From Eutrophocola sp964629325 (GTDB lineage Bacteria > Pseudomonadota > Gammaproteobacteria > Pseudomonadales > Pseudohongiellaceae), in NCBI GenBank assembly GCA_964629325.1, contig CAZVSC010000006.1, positions 1 through 64,000 of the forward strand: DNA of 64,000 nucleotides. The letters run 5' to 3'. The first letter of the stretch is position 1, and the number at the start of each line of letters is the position of its first letter. Under the pieces are notes generated by a model. It did not search any database and was not told where the DNA came from. It worked only from the letters and a program-made list of their open reading frames with translations. Shown here in pieces: positions 26,359-35,562 of the stretch. The translations under genes were made by a program, and so were the position numbers.

Positions 26359-28434
26359 TTATTGCGCCAGGATTTCGTCCAGCACATACCCCGCCACGTC
26401 GTGCAACTGCTCCGGCGTGTAGGCGAAGCCGAATGCAGGCATGGTGTTCCGGCCATAGTTGGCGATGGTCATGATGTCGGAAGCGGTGAGCGTCTTGCCC
26501 TGCAGCTCGACCCCGGCCTCGCCGCCTTCGCCGTTGGGGCCGTGGCAGGCGGCGCACAAACCCTGGTAGATGGTGCGGCCACCAGCGACGTCGGGAGTAT
26601 GCCCTGCCGGCGGGGTGATCGGGTCGATGTCCATGGGCGCGGCTGCCGCGGCAATGCCGCCTCCGGCCTGGGCCGGGGCCACTTCCTGCTCGATGTCGCC
26701 TTCCAGTGAGAACAGCCACACGCTGTCGCCGTGCTTGCCGCCGGCATAGATGGTGCCGGCGGAAATGATGGCGATGTACTGGGTGCCTTCATGCATGAAC
26801 GTGGCGGCGGTGCCGTTGACGCCGGCGTCGGTCTGGTATTCCCAGAGCTTCTCGCCGTTGTCCTTGTCCATGGCGGTGACGCGGCCGTCGGTGCGGCCGT
26901 GAATGACCAGGCCGCCGGCGGTGACCACGGAGCCGGACGAGCAGCCGCCGGTCCATTGCTGGCGCCAGGCGATGGTGTTGGTGGTCACGTCCATGGCGGC
27001 GAAGATGCCGCGTGACGGCACGTTCGGCATGCGGAAGCCGCCGCCGAGCCAGCTGGCATCAAAGGTGGGCGCGGAGTTTTCCGCTTCCTGCGCGGCGCCG
27101 CCGATGCGGTCGTTGGCGCAGATATAGATCCAGCCGTTTTCACGGTCGTAGGCCTTCGGCGGCCAGTTCACGCCGGCCAGCGGTTTGTACAGCACGGGAT
27201 CGGTATCGAACGGCGTGAAGGTCTTGCCCTCGTTGACCAGGGTCCAGCCTTCCGGCGCGACATCGATGAAATGCGGAATGAAATCCTCGCCGACGGGGAT
27301 GGGCTGTGTGGGTGAGGTCTTCTGGCTTTCCATCTGCGGTACCGGTGTTTCCACGATGCCGACCAGCGGCTCGCCGGTGATGCGGTCGAGGATATAGAGG
27401 TAGCCGGACTTGCTCGCCTCGGCCAGGCCCTTGCGCATGACGCCGTCCTTTTCCACGTCGAACAGCACGACGGGGCTGGGTGAGTCGTAGTCCCAGATGT
27501 CGTGGTGGACCTGCTGGAAATGCCAGCGGTACTCGCCGGTGGCGACATCGAGCGCGACGATGGAGACGGTGAACAGATTGTCGCCTTCACGCTGGTTGCC
27601 GTTGAGGTCGGGGCCGGCGTTGCCGGTGGAGAAATAGAGCAGGCCGAGTTCGGGGTCGAGCGCCGGCGTCTGCCAGATGGGCGCGCCGCCGGTGCGCCAG
27701 GCGTCGTTGTCCTGCGGCCAGGTGTCATGGCCGAATTCACCCGGGCCGGGAATGGTATAGAAGGTCCACAGCAGGGAGCCGTCGGTGGCGTCATACGCCT
27801 TGATGCGGCCGCGAATGGCGCGCTCGCCGCCGGCGAAACCGGTGATGACCATGCCGTTGTAGTACAGCGGCGCCGAAGTGATGGCGAAACCGCCGAAGGG
27901 GTCTTCCGCCTGGATCTCCCAGTTCACCTCCCCGGTGGCCTGGTCCAGCGCCACCAGTTTGGCGTCGAGCTGGCCGACGAAGATCTGGCCGTCGCCCATG
28001 CCGATGCCGCGGCTGACCCAGCCGCAACAGACGTTGACGCGCGCGGGGTCGAGGTTGGCCTGGTAGGTCCACAGGAATTCGCCGGTGTCGACATCGATGG
28101 CGAAGACATCGTTCTCGCCGGTGCCCACGAACAGGGTGCCGTTATAGAAGAGGGGCTCGCCCTGGCCGCTGTGATTGGGACCGGCGCCGGAGCCGTTCAT
28201 GTGTACGCGCCACTCCGCCTTCAAGTTGCCCACGTTGTCCTTGTTGATCTGCGTCAGCGGCGAATAGCGCTGGTTGCCCAGGTTGCCGCCGTTGGTGTAC
28301 CAGCCCACGGTCGGGGGCGCGGCCAGTTCGTCGGCGGAAAATGCCGGGGAGCGCTCGGGCTGGGCGGTGAGGGAGATAGGCGCCAGGGCCAGCAGGATCA
28401 GGACAAGGCGGCCGGTCATTCGCGATGGGGTCAT
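26359..28434 (-). CDS. PQQ-dependent alcohol dehydrogenase with C-terminal cytochrome c
   Basis: 691 residues from the ATG at 28434 (GGAG 6 bases upstream) with a signal peptide ending at LTAQ; the frame further upstream is not coding-like. Residues 30-580 form the eight-bladed quinoprotein propeller, with the vicinal disulfide VNVCCGWVSRG and the W-motif repeats. The C-terminus carries a cytochrome c domain with CAACHGPNGEG and the Met ligand in TMPAFGF. This is the type II quinohemoprotein layout: periplasmic oxidation of alcohols or aldehydes with electron transfer to the respiratory chain. The catalytic Asp is followed by Asp (WDYDS), the pattern of lanthanide-dependent enzymes. No pqq synthesis genes are in the window. 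Confidence 0.92.
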   Translation of the reverse strand: MTPSRMTGRLVLILLALAPISLTAQPERSPAFSADELAAPPTVGWYTNGGNLGNQRYSPLTQINKDNVGNLKAEWRVHMNGSGAGPNHSGQGEPLFYNGTLFVGTGENDVFAIDVDTGEFLWTYQANLDPARVNVCCGWVSRGIGMGDGQIFVGQLDAKLVALDQATGEVNWEIQAEDPFGGFAITSAPLYYNGMVITGFAGGERAIRGRIKAYDATDGSLLWTFYTIPGPGEFGHDTWPQDNDAWRTGGAPIWQTPALDPELGLLYFSTGNAGPDLNGNQREGDNLFTVSIVALDVATGEYRWHFQQVHHDIWDYDSPSPVVLFDVEKDGVMRKGLAEASKSGYLYILDRITGEPLVGIVETPVPQMESQKTSPTQPIPVGEDFIPHFIDVAPEGWTLVNEGKTFTPFDTDPVLYKPLAGVNWPPKAYDRENGWIYICANDRIGGAAQEAENSAPTFDASWLGGGFRMPNVPSRGIFAAMDVTTNTIAWRQQWTGGCSSGSVVTAGGLVIHGRTDGRVTAMDKDNGEKLWEYQTDAGVNGTAATFMHEGTQYIAIISAGTIYAGGKHGDSVWLFSLEGDIEQEVAPAQAGGGIAAAAAPMDIDPITPPAGHTPDVAGGRTIYQGLCAACHGPNGEGGEAGVELQGKTLTASDIMTIANYGRNTMPAFGFAYTPEQLHDVAGYVLDEILAQ

Positions 28435-28530
28435 GGTGTTCTCCGGATCTCGGGTTGTTCTTATTCTCGGACAGGCCATATTACAGGCTTGCCCAATGGG
28501 GGAAAAGCACGCATATTGCCCCCTGTTAAG

Positions 28531-28570
28531 CCGGATTCCGCGGGCCACAGGCGCCCGAATCCGGATTTTT
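28531..28570 (+). terminator. Orphan terminator-like hairpin in front of the c-di-GMP gene
   Basis: CCGGATTC at 28531 pairs with GAATCCGG at 28557; the loop contains a further GCGGGC/GCGCCC pair, and ATTTTT follows. It points along the plus strand, 160 nt before the start of the REC-GGDEF-EAL gene, and no plus-strand gene lies upstream of it. It could end a small RNA or act as a leader attenuator. I see nothing else in this 296 bp intergenic stretch. Confidence 0.5.
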
Positions 28571-28730
28571 GCCCGACAATGGCCGTGCGGAGAATGGCGA
28601 CAGGTTCTACAATACCTGAGACACCCGAACTTACTGCTGCAGGGATGAAAACTCATGCAGGAAACAAGCAAGCCAACCACTGCAGGCCACGGCTTTCCGG
28701 GTCGGCCGGGATGCAAGGAATAAACGGGCC

Positions 28731-30956
28731 ATGACCCAGAACTACCAGATCCTCGTTGTCGATGATGATCCCGACTGGCTCGGCACCAGCCGGCTGGAAC
28801 TGGAAAAGGCAGGTTACGCGGTGGTCACCGCTGGCAGCGGGGAAGCTGCCATCGAGGCCCTCAAGCAGGGCGGTTTCGACCTGGTGCTGCTGGACATCAC
28901 CATGCCTGGTGTCGACGGCTACCAGGTCATGGAATACATCAACGACAACAATATCCGTATCGCTATGGTCGTGCACAGCACGACAACGGATTTTGACCAT
29001 GTCACCCGGGCTTTTCATCTCGGCGCCTTCGATTATGTGAGGAAGCCGGTCGCTTTCGACAAACTCCGGCATGTCCTGAACAACGCCCTGCGCAAGCAGG
29101 AGCTGGAAAAAAGCCTCTACTCCCTGCGCAAGCAGCTGGAGCGGTCAGAACGCCTGCACCGGTTCATGATCGAAAGCTCTCCGGACATCATTTTCATCGT
29201 CGACAGGAAAGGCAATTTCGCCTTCGTCAACGATCGCGCCCAGGACCTGCTCAACTATAAAAAGGATGAGCTTATCGGCGCCCATTACTCCACCATCGTC
29301 GACCCGGAGTACATCGATCGCGCCTCACATTGTTTCAACGAGAGGCGCTCCGGGCCGCGCGCAACCCGGGATGCGGAAATCTGGCTCATGTGCAAACCGG
29401 GCAGCCACCCCGGCTGGATCCGCAACCGTATCGCCATCGAGCTGAATTCCCTCGGGGTGTATGAAAATGAAACCCGCGATGAAAACGGTGTCGTGCACAA
29501 GGGCGAATACTCGGGCACGTACGTAGTCGCCAGGGACATCACGGAGCGGCTGGCTTCGGAAAAGCTCATTCACTTCCAGGCCTACCACGACCTGCTCACC
29601 GGCCTGCCCAACCGCGCCCTGTTCCAGGATCGCCTGTCCAATACCATCAGCAACGCACGGCGCGAGGATGACAAGCTGGCGGTGCTGTTTATCGACCTCG
29701 ACCGCTTCAAGGTGGTCAATGACACACTGGGGCACACCGTCGGCGACGAACTGCTCAAGCAGGTCGGCAACCGGCTCAAGGCCCACTTGCGTGAAGGCGA
29801 TACCGTGGCACGCCTTGGCGGTGATGAATTCATCATCCTGCTGCCGCACGTGGACTCTCCGGACATCGCCGACCTCGTTGCCAGGAAACTGGTGGTAACC
29901 ATCAAGAAGCCGTTCAACGTTGAGGGTCATGAAATTTTCGTTTCCGGCAGCATCGGCATCGCGGTGTATCCCGAAGATGGGCAGACATCCGATGAACTCA
30001 TCAAGAATTCCGACACGGCCATGTACTTCACCAAGGAGCAGGGCAAGAACAGTTACAAACGCTATAACCCCGACATGAGCGTCAAGCACAGCCGCATGCT
30101 CAACATGGAAGCGGATATCCGCCGCGGCCTGAAGGAAAACCAGTTCGAGGTCTTCTACCAGCCGCAGGTCAGCGCGCTCAACGGCGATATCATCGGCGTG
30201 GAAGCGCTGCTGCGCTGGAACCATCCCACGCGTGGGCTGCTGTCCCCGGCAGCCTTCATGGCGGTCGCGGAGGAGTGCGGCATCATCGTGGACCTGGGCG
30301 ACTGGGTGCTGGACACTGCCATCAGCGACATCAAGAACTGGCTCGATGCCGGTCTTGAGGTGGGCAAGCTGGCCATCAATTTTTCCAACAAGCAGATCGA
30401 GCAGATCGATTTCGTCGACAAGATCGTCAGGGCGCTGAAAAAGCATGATTTTCCAGGCAACAGGCTGGAAGTGGAAATCACTGAAAGCATGCTGATGCAC
30501 AACATCGACCAGACCGTGGCGAAACTCGATGAACTGCACAAGGTTGGGGTGTATGTCGCCATCGATGATTTCGGTACGGGATACTCGTCACTCAGCCTGC
30601 TGCAGAAATTGCCTATCCATCGCCTCAAGATCGACCGCAGCTTCATTCACGACATGGAAGAGGATTCCGAGATGTCCATCATCGAGGCCATTGCCCATAT
30701 GGCCAAGGGGCTGAAGCTGGAGATGGTTGCCGAGGGGGTGGAAGAGGATTTCCAGCTGCGCTACCTGCGCAAGCTCAATTGCCCGGTCATCCAGGGCAAT
30801 ATCTACAGCAAGGCGGTGCCGCTCGGGGAAGCCAGGCAGCTCGTCGCCGATGCGCTGGCCATCAGCAAGGCCGATCGCAAAACCGGCAAGGGCGGCAGTA
30901 AAAAGGGCGGCGTCAAGGTTCGCGGAAAAGGCCCGCTGAAAGTCACGGCAGATTAG
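28731..30956 (+). CDS. REC-PAS-GGDEF-EAL c-di-GMP regulator
   Basis: 741 residues. An N-terminal response-regulator domain (about 5-122) has acidic residues VVDDDPDW and phospho-acceptor Asp 55 in LVLLDITMPG. A PAS domain (about 145-270) follows, then GGDEF with an intact RLGGDEFIILL motif (about 290-455), and EAL with GVEALLRWNHP and DDFGTGYSSL (about 470-720). Both catalytic motifs look intact, so synthesis and degradation of c-di-GMP are both possible. The C-terminal tail is Lys/Gly-rich. No partner histidine kinase is adjacent. It is divergent from the PQQ dehydrogenase gene. Confidence 0.95.
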   Translation: MTQNYQILVVDDDPDWLGTSRLELEKAGYAVVTAGSGEAAIEALKQGGFDLVLLDITMPGVDGYQVMEYINDNNIRIAMVVHSTTTDFDHVTRAFHLGAFDYVRKPVAFDKLRHVLNNALRKQELEKSLYSLRKQLERSERLHRFMIESSPDIIFIVDRKGNFAFVNDRAQDLLNYKKDELIGAHYSTIVDPEYIDRASHCFNERRSGPRATRDAEIWLMCKPGSHPGWIRNRIAIELNSLGVYENETRDENGVVHKGEYSGTYVVARDITERLASEKLIHFQAYHDLLTGLPNRALFQDRLSNTISNARREDDKLAVLFIDLDRFKVVNDTLGHTVGDELLKQVGNRLKAHLREGDTVARLGGDEFIILLPHVDSPDIADLVARKLVVTIKKPFNVEGHEIFVSGSIGIAVYPEDGQTSDELIKNSDTAMYFTKEQGKNSYKRYNPDMSVKHSRMLNMEADIRRGLKENQFEVFYQPQVSALNGDIIGVEALLRWNHPTRGLLSPAAFMAVAEECGIIVDLGDWVLDTAISDIKNWLDAGLEVGKLAINFSNKQIEQIDFVDKIVRALKKHDFPGNRLEVEITESMLMHNIDQTVAKLDELHKVGVYVAIDDFGTGYSSLSLLQKLPIHRLKIDRSFIHDMEEDSEMSIIEAIAHMAKGLKLEMVAEGVEEDFQLRYLRKLNCPVIQGNIYSKAVPLGEARQLVADALAISKADRKTGKGGSKKGGVKVRGKGPLKVTAD

Positions 30957-30979
30957 GCGGGCTGTTAACCGGTCCTGGC

Positions 30980-33091
30980 CTAGTTCTTCACGCGTGTCAC
31001 CTTCGACACGGATTTGAGCATCCTGACCTTTTTCATCACGCTTGCCAGGTGTATGCGGTTGCGCACGCTCAGTGTCAGGTTGACGATGCTGAAGCGGGCA
31101 TCTCGGTCCGAAGTGCCGATCTTCTCGATATTGCCTTCGGCTGAACTGATGGCGTTGGCCAGCGTGGCGATGATACCCCGCTGGTGTTCCAGCTCGACGC
31201 GCAGCTCCACCGTGAACTCGCCGCCCACGCTCGGGTCCCAGCGCAGGTTGATGTATTTCTTCGGGTCGTTGCGAATCTCGGCGACGTTGTTGCAGGTTTC
31301 CCGGTGCACGATCATGCCGCGGCCGGCACTGACAAAACCGACGATGGGATCGCCCGGAATGGGATGGCAGCACTTGGCGAAGTTCATCAGCATGCCTTCG
31401 GCGCCGCGAATGGCCATGGAGGAGTCGTCCTGGTTGGCAGGCAGTTCCTCGCCGTTTTCGTTGGGGATCAGTCGGCGCGCGACGATGTAGGCCATGCGGT
31501 TGCCGAGGCCGATGTCTTCGAGCAGGTCATCCAGGACTTCGAAGTCCGTTTGCTCGAGCAGGCCGCCGATCTTGTCCTTGGATATATTCGACAGGTGATA
31601 GCCGAAGCTGGACAGGGTTTTGTTGAGCAGGCGCCGGCCGAGAGCGATGGCTTCCGAGCGGCGCTGGTTCTTCAGGAAGTGGCGGATATTGCTGCGCGCC
31701 TTGCCGGAGACGACAAAGCCCAGCCAGGCCGGGTTGGGCTGGTTGCCCGAAGCGATGATTTCAACGGTCTGGCCGCTCATCAGGCGTTCGCTCAGCGGCG
31801 CCAGGCGCTTGTTGATGCGGCAGGCGACGCAGGAATTGCCGACGTCGGTGTGCACGGCATAGGCAAAGTCCACCGGTGTGGATCCGGCGGGCAGCTCCAG
31901 GATCGCGCCCTTGGGAGTAAACACGTAGATCTCGTCAGGGAACAGGTCGGTCTTCACGTGCTCGATGAATTCCAGGGAGTTGCCCGCATGCTTCTGCATT
32001 TCCAGCAGGTCCTGCACCCACTGGCGCGCGCGAATGTGGCTCTGGTTCGGGGTGTCATCGGAAGACTTGTACAGCCAGTGTGCGGCGATGCCGTTGCCGG
32101 CCATCTGGTCCATCTCTTCCGTGCGGATCTGGATTTCGATGGGCACGCCGTGCATGCCGAACAGCGTGGTATGCAGTGACTGGTAGCCGTTCACCTTGGG
32201 AATGGCTATGTAGTCCTTGAACTTGCCCGGTACCGGTTTGTACAGGCTGTGCACGGCGCCGAGGATGCGATAGCAGGTATCGACCTCGTCGGTAACGATG
32301 CGGAAGGCGAACACGTCGGTGATTTCCCGGAACGAGCGGCGCTTGTCACGCATTTTCCGGTAGATGCTGTACAGGTGCTTCTCGCGGCCGATCACGCGTC
32401 CGGGCAGGCCTTCACGCTTCAGGCAGGCTTCCAGCGCGGTTTGCACCTGTGAAACCAGTTCCTTGCGGTAGCCGCTGACGTTCCTGACTGCGGCGTCGAT
32501 ACGTGGGGCGCGCAGCGGATACAGTGTCTTGAAGCCGCGCTCCTCGAATTCCAGGCGGATATTGTGCATTCCCAGGCGATTGGCAATGGGGGCGTAGATT
32601 TCCAGAGTCTCCCTGGCGATACGTTTTTGCTTGTCGGGGCTGAGAACTTCCAGGGTGCGCATGTTGTGCATGCGGTCGGCGATCTTGACCAGGATGACGC
32701 GAATGTCCTTGGCCATGGCCAGGGCCATCTTCTGGAAATTCTCTGCCTGCGCTTCGGCGCGGGTTGAAAACTCGATCTGGCTCAGCTTGCTGACGCCATC
32801 GACCAGGTTTGCCACGGTTTCACCGAACTGGCTCTGAATGGCCTCCCTGGTGATGCCGGTGTCCTCGATGACGTCATGCAGCATGGCGGCGATCAGGCTC
32901 TGGTGGTCCATGTGCATTTCACGCAGGATTTCCGCGACGGCCAGCGGATGGGTCACGTAGTCCTCGCCGGTGCGGCGGTACTGACCGTCGTGGGCCTGCT
33001 CGGCATAAAAGTAGGCACGCTTTACCAGGTCCACCTGGGCGGCGCCCATGTAGCTGTTCAGGTCCTTGGTGAAGTGTTCGATTGTCATCAT
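30980..33091 (-). CDS. spoT: Bifunctional (p)ppGpp synthetase/hydrolase SpoT
   Basis: 703 residues with the RSH order: HD hydrolase domain with MLHDVIEDTG near 67 and KIADRMHNMRTL; synthetase domain with FAFRIVTDEVDTCYRILG and YIAIPKVNGYQSLHTT; then TGS (IYVFTPKGAILELPAG), a helical region, and C-terminal ACT. It controls the stringent response in the cytoplasm. An intact HD motif makes it SpoT rather than RelA. It is preceded by rpoZ, but a terminator lies between them, so it probably has its own promoter. Confidence 0.98.
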   Translation of the reverse strand: MMTIEHFTKDLNSYMGAAQVDLVKRAYFYAEQAHDGQYRRTGEDYVTHPLAVAEILREMHMDHQSLIAAMLHDVIEDTGITREAIQSQFGETVANLVDGVSKLSQIEFSTRAEAQAENFQKMALAMAKDIRVILVKIADRMHNMRTLEVLSPDKQKRIARETLEIYAPIANRLGMHNIRLEFEERGFKTLYPLRAPRIDAAVRNVSGYRKELVSQVQTALEACLKREGLPGRVIGREKHLYSIYRKMRDKRRSFREITDVFAFRIVTDEVDTCYRILGAVHSLYKPVPGKFKDYIAIPKVNGYQSLHTTLFGMHGVPIEIQIRTEEMDQMAGNGIAAHWLYKSSDDTPNQSHIRARQWVQDLLEMQKHAGNSLEFIEHVKTDLFPDEIYVFTPKGAILELPAGSTPVDFAYAVHTDVGNSCVACRINKRLAPLSERLMSGQTVEIIASGNQPNPAWLGFVVSGKARSNIRHFLKNQRRSEAIALGRRLLNKTLSSFGYHLSNISKDKIGGLLEQTDFEVLDDLLEDIGLGNRMAYIVARRLIPNENGEELPANQDDSSMAIRGAEGMLMNFAKCCHPIPGDPIVGFVSAGRGMIVHRETCNNVAEIRNDPKKYINLRWDPSVGGEFTVELRVELEHQRGIIATLANAISSAEGNIEKIGTSDRDARFSIVNLTLSVRNRIHLASVMKKVRMLKSVSKVTRVKN

Positions 33092-33218
33092 AAGCGGGTG
33101 TCATTTTTCAGACAGCGGATAGCTATGATGGGGGCTGGCGGGCAAGAAGACAAGCGGCTGCGTGCAGGATGGGCGGTATTCCGGGAAAGCCGGCAACACA
33201 ATTGGGCAACACAAATAA

Positions 33219-33243
33219 AAAGGGCGACTGAATGTCGCCCTTT
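33219..33243 (-). terminator. Terminator after rpoZ
   Basis: A perfect 10 bp stem AAAGGGCGAC/GTCGCCCTTT with the 5 nt loop TGAAT, 22 bp after the rpoZ stop. The sequence is nearly identical to the hairpin at 26-52 (loop TGATT). Confidence 0.85.
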
Positions 33244-33264
33244 CGATATTTGTGCCAGCGGCTG

Positions 33265-33621
33265 TTATTCGCTGTCTTCGTCCACGTCCGGCTGCGGCGC
33301 CTCGACGGCCTCGTCTTCGGCTTCGGGAATCAGGACCGCGTCCATGGCTTCCTCGATGGAAATGTCGTGACGCTTCATGGCTTCCATGCCGACCAGGGTG
33401 TCTTCCGGCTCTTCTTCGGGGATTTCGGTCAGGATGTTGGAGGTGATGAAACCTTCAGCGATTTCGCGCAGGGCGAGTACGGTAGGCTTGTCATTGTCTT
33501 CGGAGACCATCGGGTCCTTGCCGCCGGTCTGCAACTGGCGGGCGCGCTTGCTGGCGACCATAACCAGGTCAAAACGGTTACCGACTTTGTCGAGGCAATC
33601 TTCAACAGTGATACGGGCCAT
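33265..33621 (-). CDS. rpoZ: RNA polymerase omega subunit
   Basis: 118 residues, slightly longer than the 91 of E. coli owing to an acidic C-terminal tail. The N-terminus MARITVEDCLDKVGNRFDLV and VLALREIAEGFI are diagnostic. Omega helps assemble the beta' subunit and, with beta', forms one (p)ppGpp site, which fits the neighbour spoT. The gmk gene lies upstream, 237 bp away across a repeat-rich region. Confidence 0.97.
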   Translation of the reverse strand: MARITVEDCLDKVGNRFDLVMVASKRARQLQTGGKDPMVSEDNDKPTVLALREIAEGFITSNILTEIPEEEPEDTLVGMEAMKRHDISIEEAMDAVLIPEAEDEAVEAPQPDVDEDSE

Positions 33622-33678
33622 AGTTCTACCTATTTATCAGGGATCTGGGGGCATTTCTGCCGAGGGCGGGCATTATAA

Positions 33679-33856
33679 GGATAGGGGATGCAGGATACAA
33701 GATACAGGATACAGGGGGGTACACTGAAAGGAGCAGGATTGGGGTCGTTATTTGTACCGATGTGGCAAAGATATAGACGTTGTCGTGCTTGAGAAAGGCC
33801 TTTAACCCCGAGGATGACCAGGAAATTCAAAGGATCGCTCCCTGTATCCTGTATCC
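33679..33856. repeat. Inverted pair of GATACAG repeats between rpoZ and gmk
   Basis: GATACAG-type heptamers run forward at 33679-33719 and reversed (CTGTATC) at 33837-33856, where they abut the gmk stop. The arms frame about 120 bp with no gene. The same unit opens the window at 1-24. Confidence 0.6.
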
Positions 33857-33858
33857 GT

Positions 33859-34488
33859 TCAGCCCTGAACCAGCCGTTTTAACAGATCTGCGTGGACCTC
33901 CGTCTGGTGGGCCCAGGACAGGCGGGCGCTGCGGATTACCGCCTTCAGGTCTTCCAGGGCGGTGTCGAAAACATCGTTGAAAACGATGAAGTCGGCCTGG
34001 TTGAAATGGGACATTTCATCAACGGCCGCAGCCATGCGCTTTTCGATGACCTCCGTCCTGTCCTGGCCGCGCTGGGTCAGGCGTTCGCGCAGGGATTCCA
34101 GGGAGGGGGGCAGGATGAAAATACTGACCGCTGCCGGCATCAGGTCCTGAACCTGGCTGGCGCCCTGCCAGTCGATTTCGAGGATAACGTCCCAGCCGCT
34201 GGCCAGCCGTTCCTCCACCCAGTCCCTGGATGTGCCGTAGAGATTGCCAAAGACTTCGGCATGTTCCAGGAAGGCGTCGGCGGCCTCCATGCGCCTGAAC
34301 TCGTCGACGGTGATGAAATGGTAGTTGCGCCCGTTTTCCTCGCCGGGGCGTTTTTCCCGCGTCGTATGGGAAACGGATACACACAGCCTGTCGCTGACCT
34401 CGCCGGGTGATTCAAGCAGTGCGTTGACCAGGCTGGTCTTGCCGGCACCAGAGGGTGCGGAAATGAGAAACAGGATACCCCGGGACAT
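33859..34488 (-). CDS. gmk: Guanylate kinase
   Basis: 209 residues starting MSRGILFLISAPSGAGKTS, whose P-loop APSGAGKTS is diagnostic, with the GMP-binding SHTTREKRPGEENGRNYHF and the lid region. It phosphorylates GMP to GDP. Together with rpoZ and spoT it forms the conserved guanine-nucleotide cluster of gammaproteobacteria. Confidence 0.97.
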   Translation of the reverse strand: MSRGILFLISAPSGAGKTSLVNALLESPGEVSDRLCVSVSHTTREKRPGEENGRNYHFITVDEFRRMEAADAFLEHAEVFGNLYGTSRDWVEERLASGWDVILEIDWQGASQVQDLMPAAVSIFILPPSLESLRERLTQRGQDRTEVIEKRMAAAVDEMSHFNQADFIVFNDVFDTALEDLKAVIRSARLSWAHQTEVHADLLKRLVQG

Positions 34489-34567
34489 GCTGTTGTTCTT
34501 CTTCCTACTTTATATACAAGATATACAAATTCAATGAGGGCGGGGTGACCGCGGCCGCCGGGCTGGG

Positions 34568-35434
34568 TTACTCGATATTCTGCACCTGTTCGCGCATCTG
34601 TTCGATGAGAACTTTCAGTTCCACCGCGTTGAGCGTGGTCTCCGTGACCACGGCCTTCGAGCAGATGGTGTTGGCTTCCCGGTTCAGCTCCTGCATGAGG
34701 AAGTCCAGCCGGCGTCCGACCGGCTCCTTGCGCGACAACACGTGGCGGATCTCCTTGACGTGCGCTTCCAGCCGGTCCAGTTCCTCGGCAATATCAGCCT
34801 TCTGCATGACCAGGACGAGTTCCTGCTCCAGGCGCCCGGGTTCGACTTCCTGCGCCAGCTCGCTGATCTGTTCGCGCAGCCGGTTCTGCTGGGCGGCCAG
34901 GATGTCAGGCAGGGACGCGGCAATGTCACCGATGATGCCCTCGATCGCGGAAAGCCGGCTTTCCACGGCAGCCTTGAGCTCGGCGCCTTCGCGGGCACGA
35001 TGTTCGGACAGGATGCTAAGGGTCGCCTTGAACAGCGCCAGTGACTGCTGTTCCAGCTCCCTGGCATCCTGCTCCTGTTCCTGGATGATGCCTGGCCACT
35101 TCAGGATATCCAGCGGGCTTGGGCTGGCGGTATTGTCCGTCAGTGACTCGACCTGGGCGATGGCCTTGGCCAGCTGGGCCAGCAGGGGCTCATTGATGGG
35201 AATGCGGCCGGATTCAGAGACATCCGGCTGGAACTTCAGCTGGGCTTCGATCTTGCCGCGGCTGAGGTTATTGCGCAGCAGATCCCGCAGCCCGGTTTCG
35301 ATGTGACGGAACTGCTCGGGCAGGCGAAATGCCGGTTCCAGGTATCGGTGATTGACCGAGCGGATTTCCCAGATCAGGGAGCCCCACGGGAAATCAGCCT
35401 GCTTGCGGGCAAAAGCCGTCATACTGCTTGTCAT
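34568..35434 (-). CDS. yicC: YicC-family endoribonuclease
   Basis: 288 residues from the ATG at 35434 (MTSSMTAFARKQ), the family's expected N-terminus; 33 further upstream residues in the frame are unlikely. NHRYLEPAFRLPEQFRHIE (YicC N-terminal domain) and the C-terminal EANTICSKAVVTETTLNAVE plus VELKVLIEQMREQVQNIE (DUF1732) are present. YicC has been reported as an RNase acting on small RNAs in E. coli. It is divergent from rph, as in E. coli. Confidence 0.95.
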   Translation of the reverse strand: MTSSMTAFARKQADFPWGSLIWEIRSVNHRYLEPAFRLPEQFRHIETGLRDLLRNNLSRGKIEAQLKFQPDVSESGRIPINEPLLAQLAKAIAQVESLTDNTASPSPLDILKWPGIIQEQEQDARELEQQSLALFKATLSILSEHRAREGAELKAAVESRLSAIEGIIGDIAASLPDILAAQQNRLREQISELAQEVEPGRLEQELVLVMQKADIAEELDRLEAHVKEIRHVLSRKEPVGRRLDFLMQELNREANTICSKAVVTETTLNAVELKVLIEQMREQVQNIE

Positions 35435-35562
35435 AGAAAGAACCGGGGCGATCGAATTAAAGTGGGAACGAACTATAGCGGATTTGCAATCCATTATAAA
35501 ATACGCCGCTTGCACCAATGATGAAGTACACATCCCGTACCGGGATCAACACAGGGGAAGTC

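Noticed and set aside
27502..28734. 410-codon plus-strand open frame
   Set aside because: It lies antisense to the PQQ dehydrogenase and has only the Gly/Ala/Val bias of a shadow frame in GC-rich DNA.
29325..30539. 404-codon minus-strand open frame
   Set aside because: It is antisense to the GGDEF-EAL gene, whose domain motifs are intact on the plus strand.
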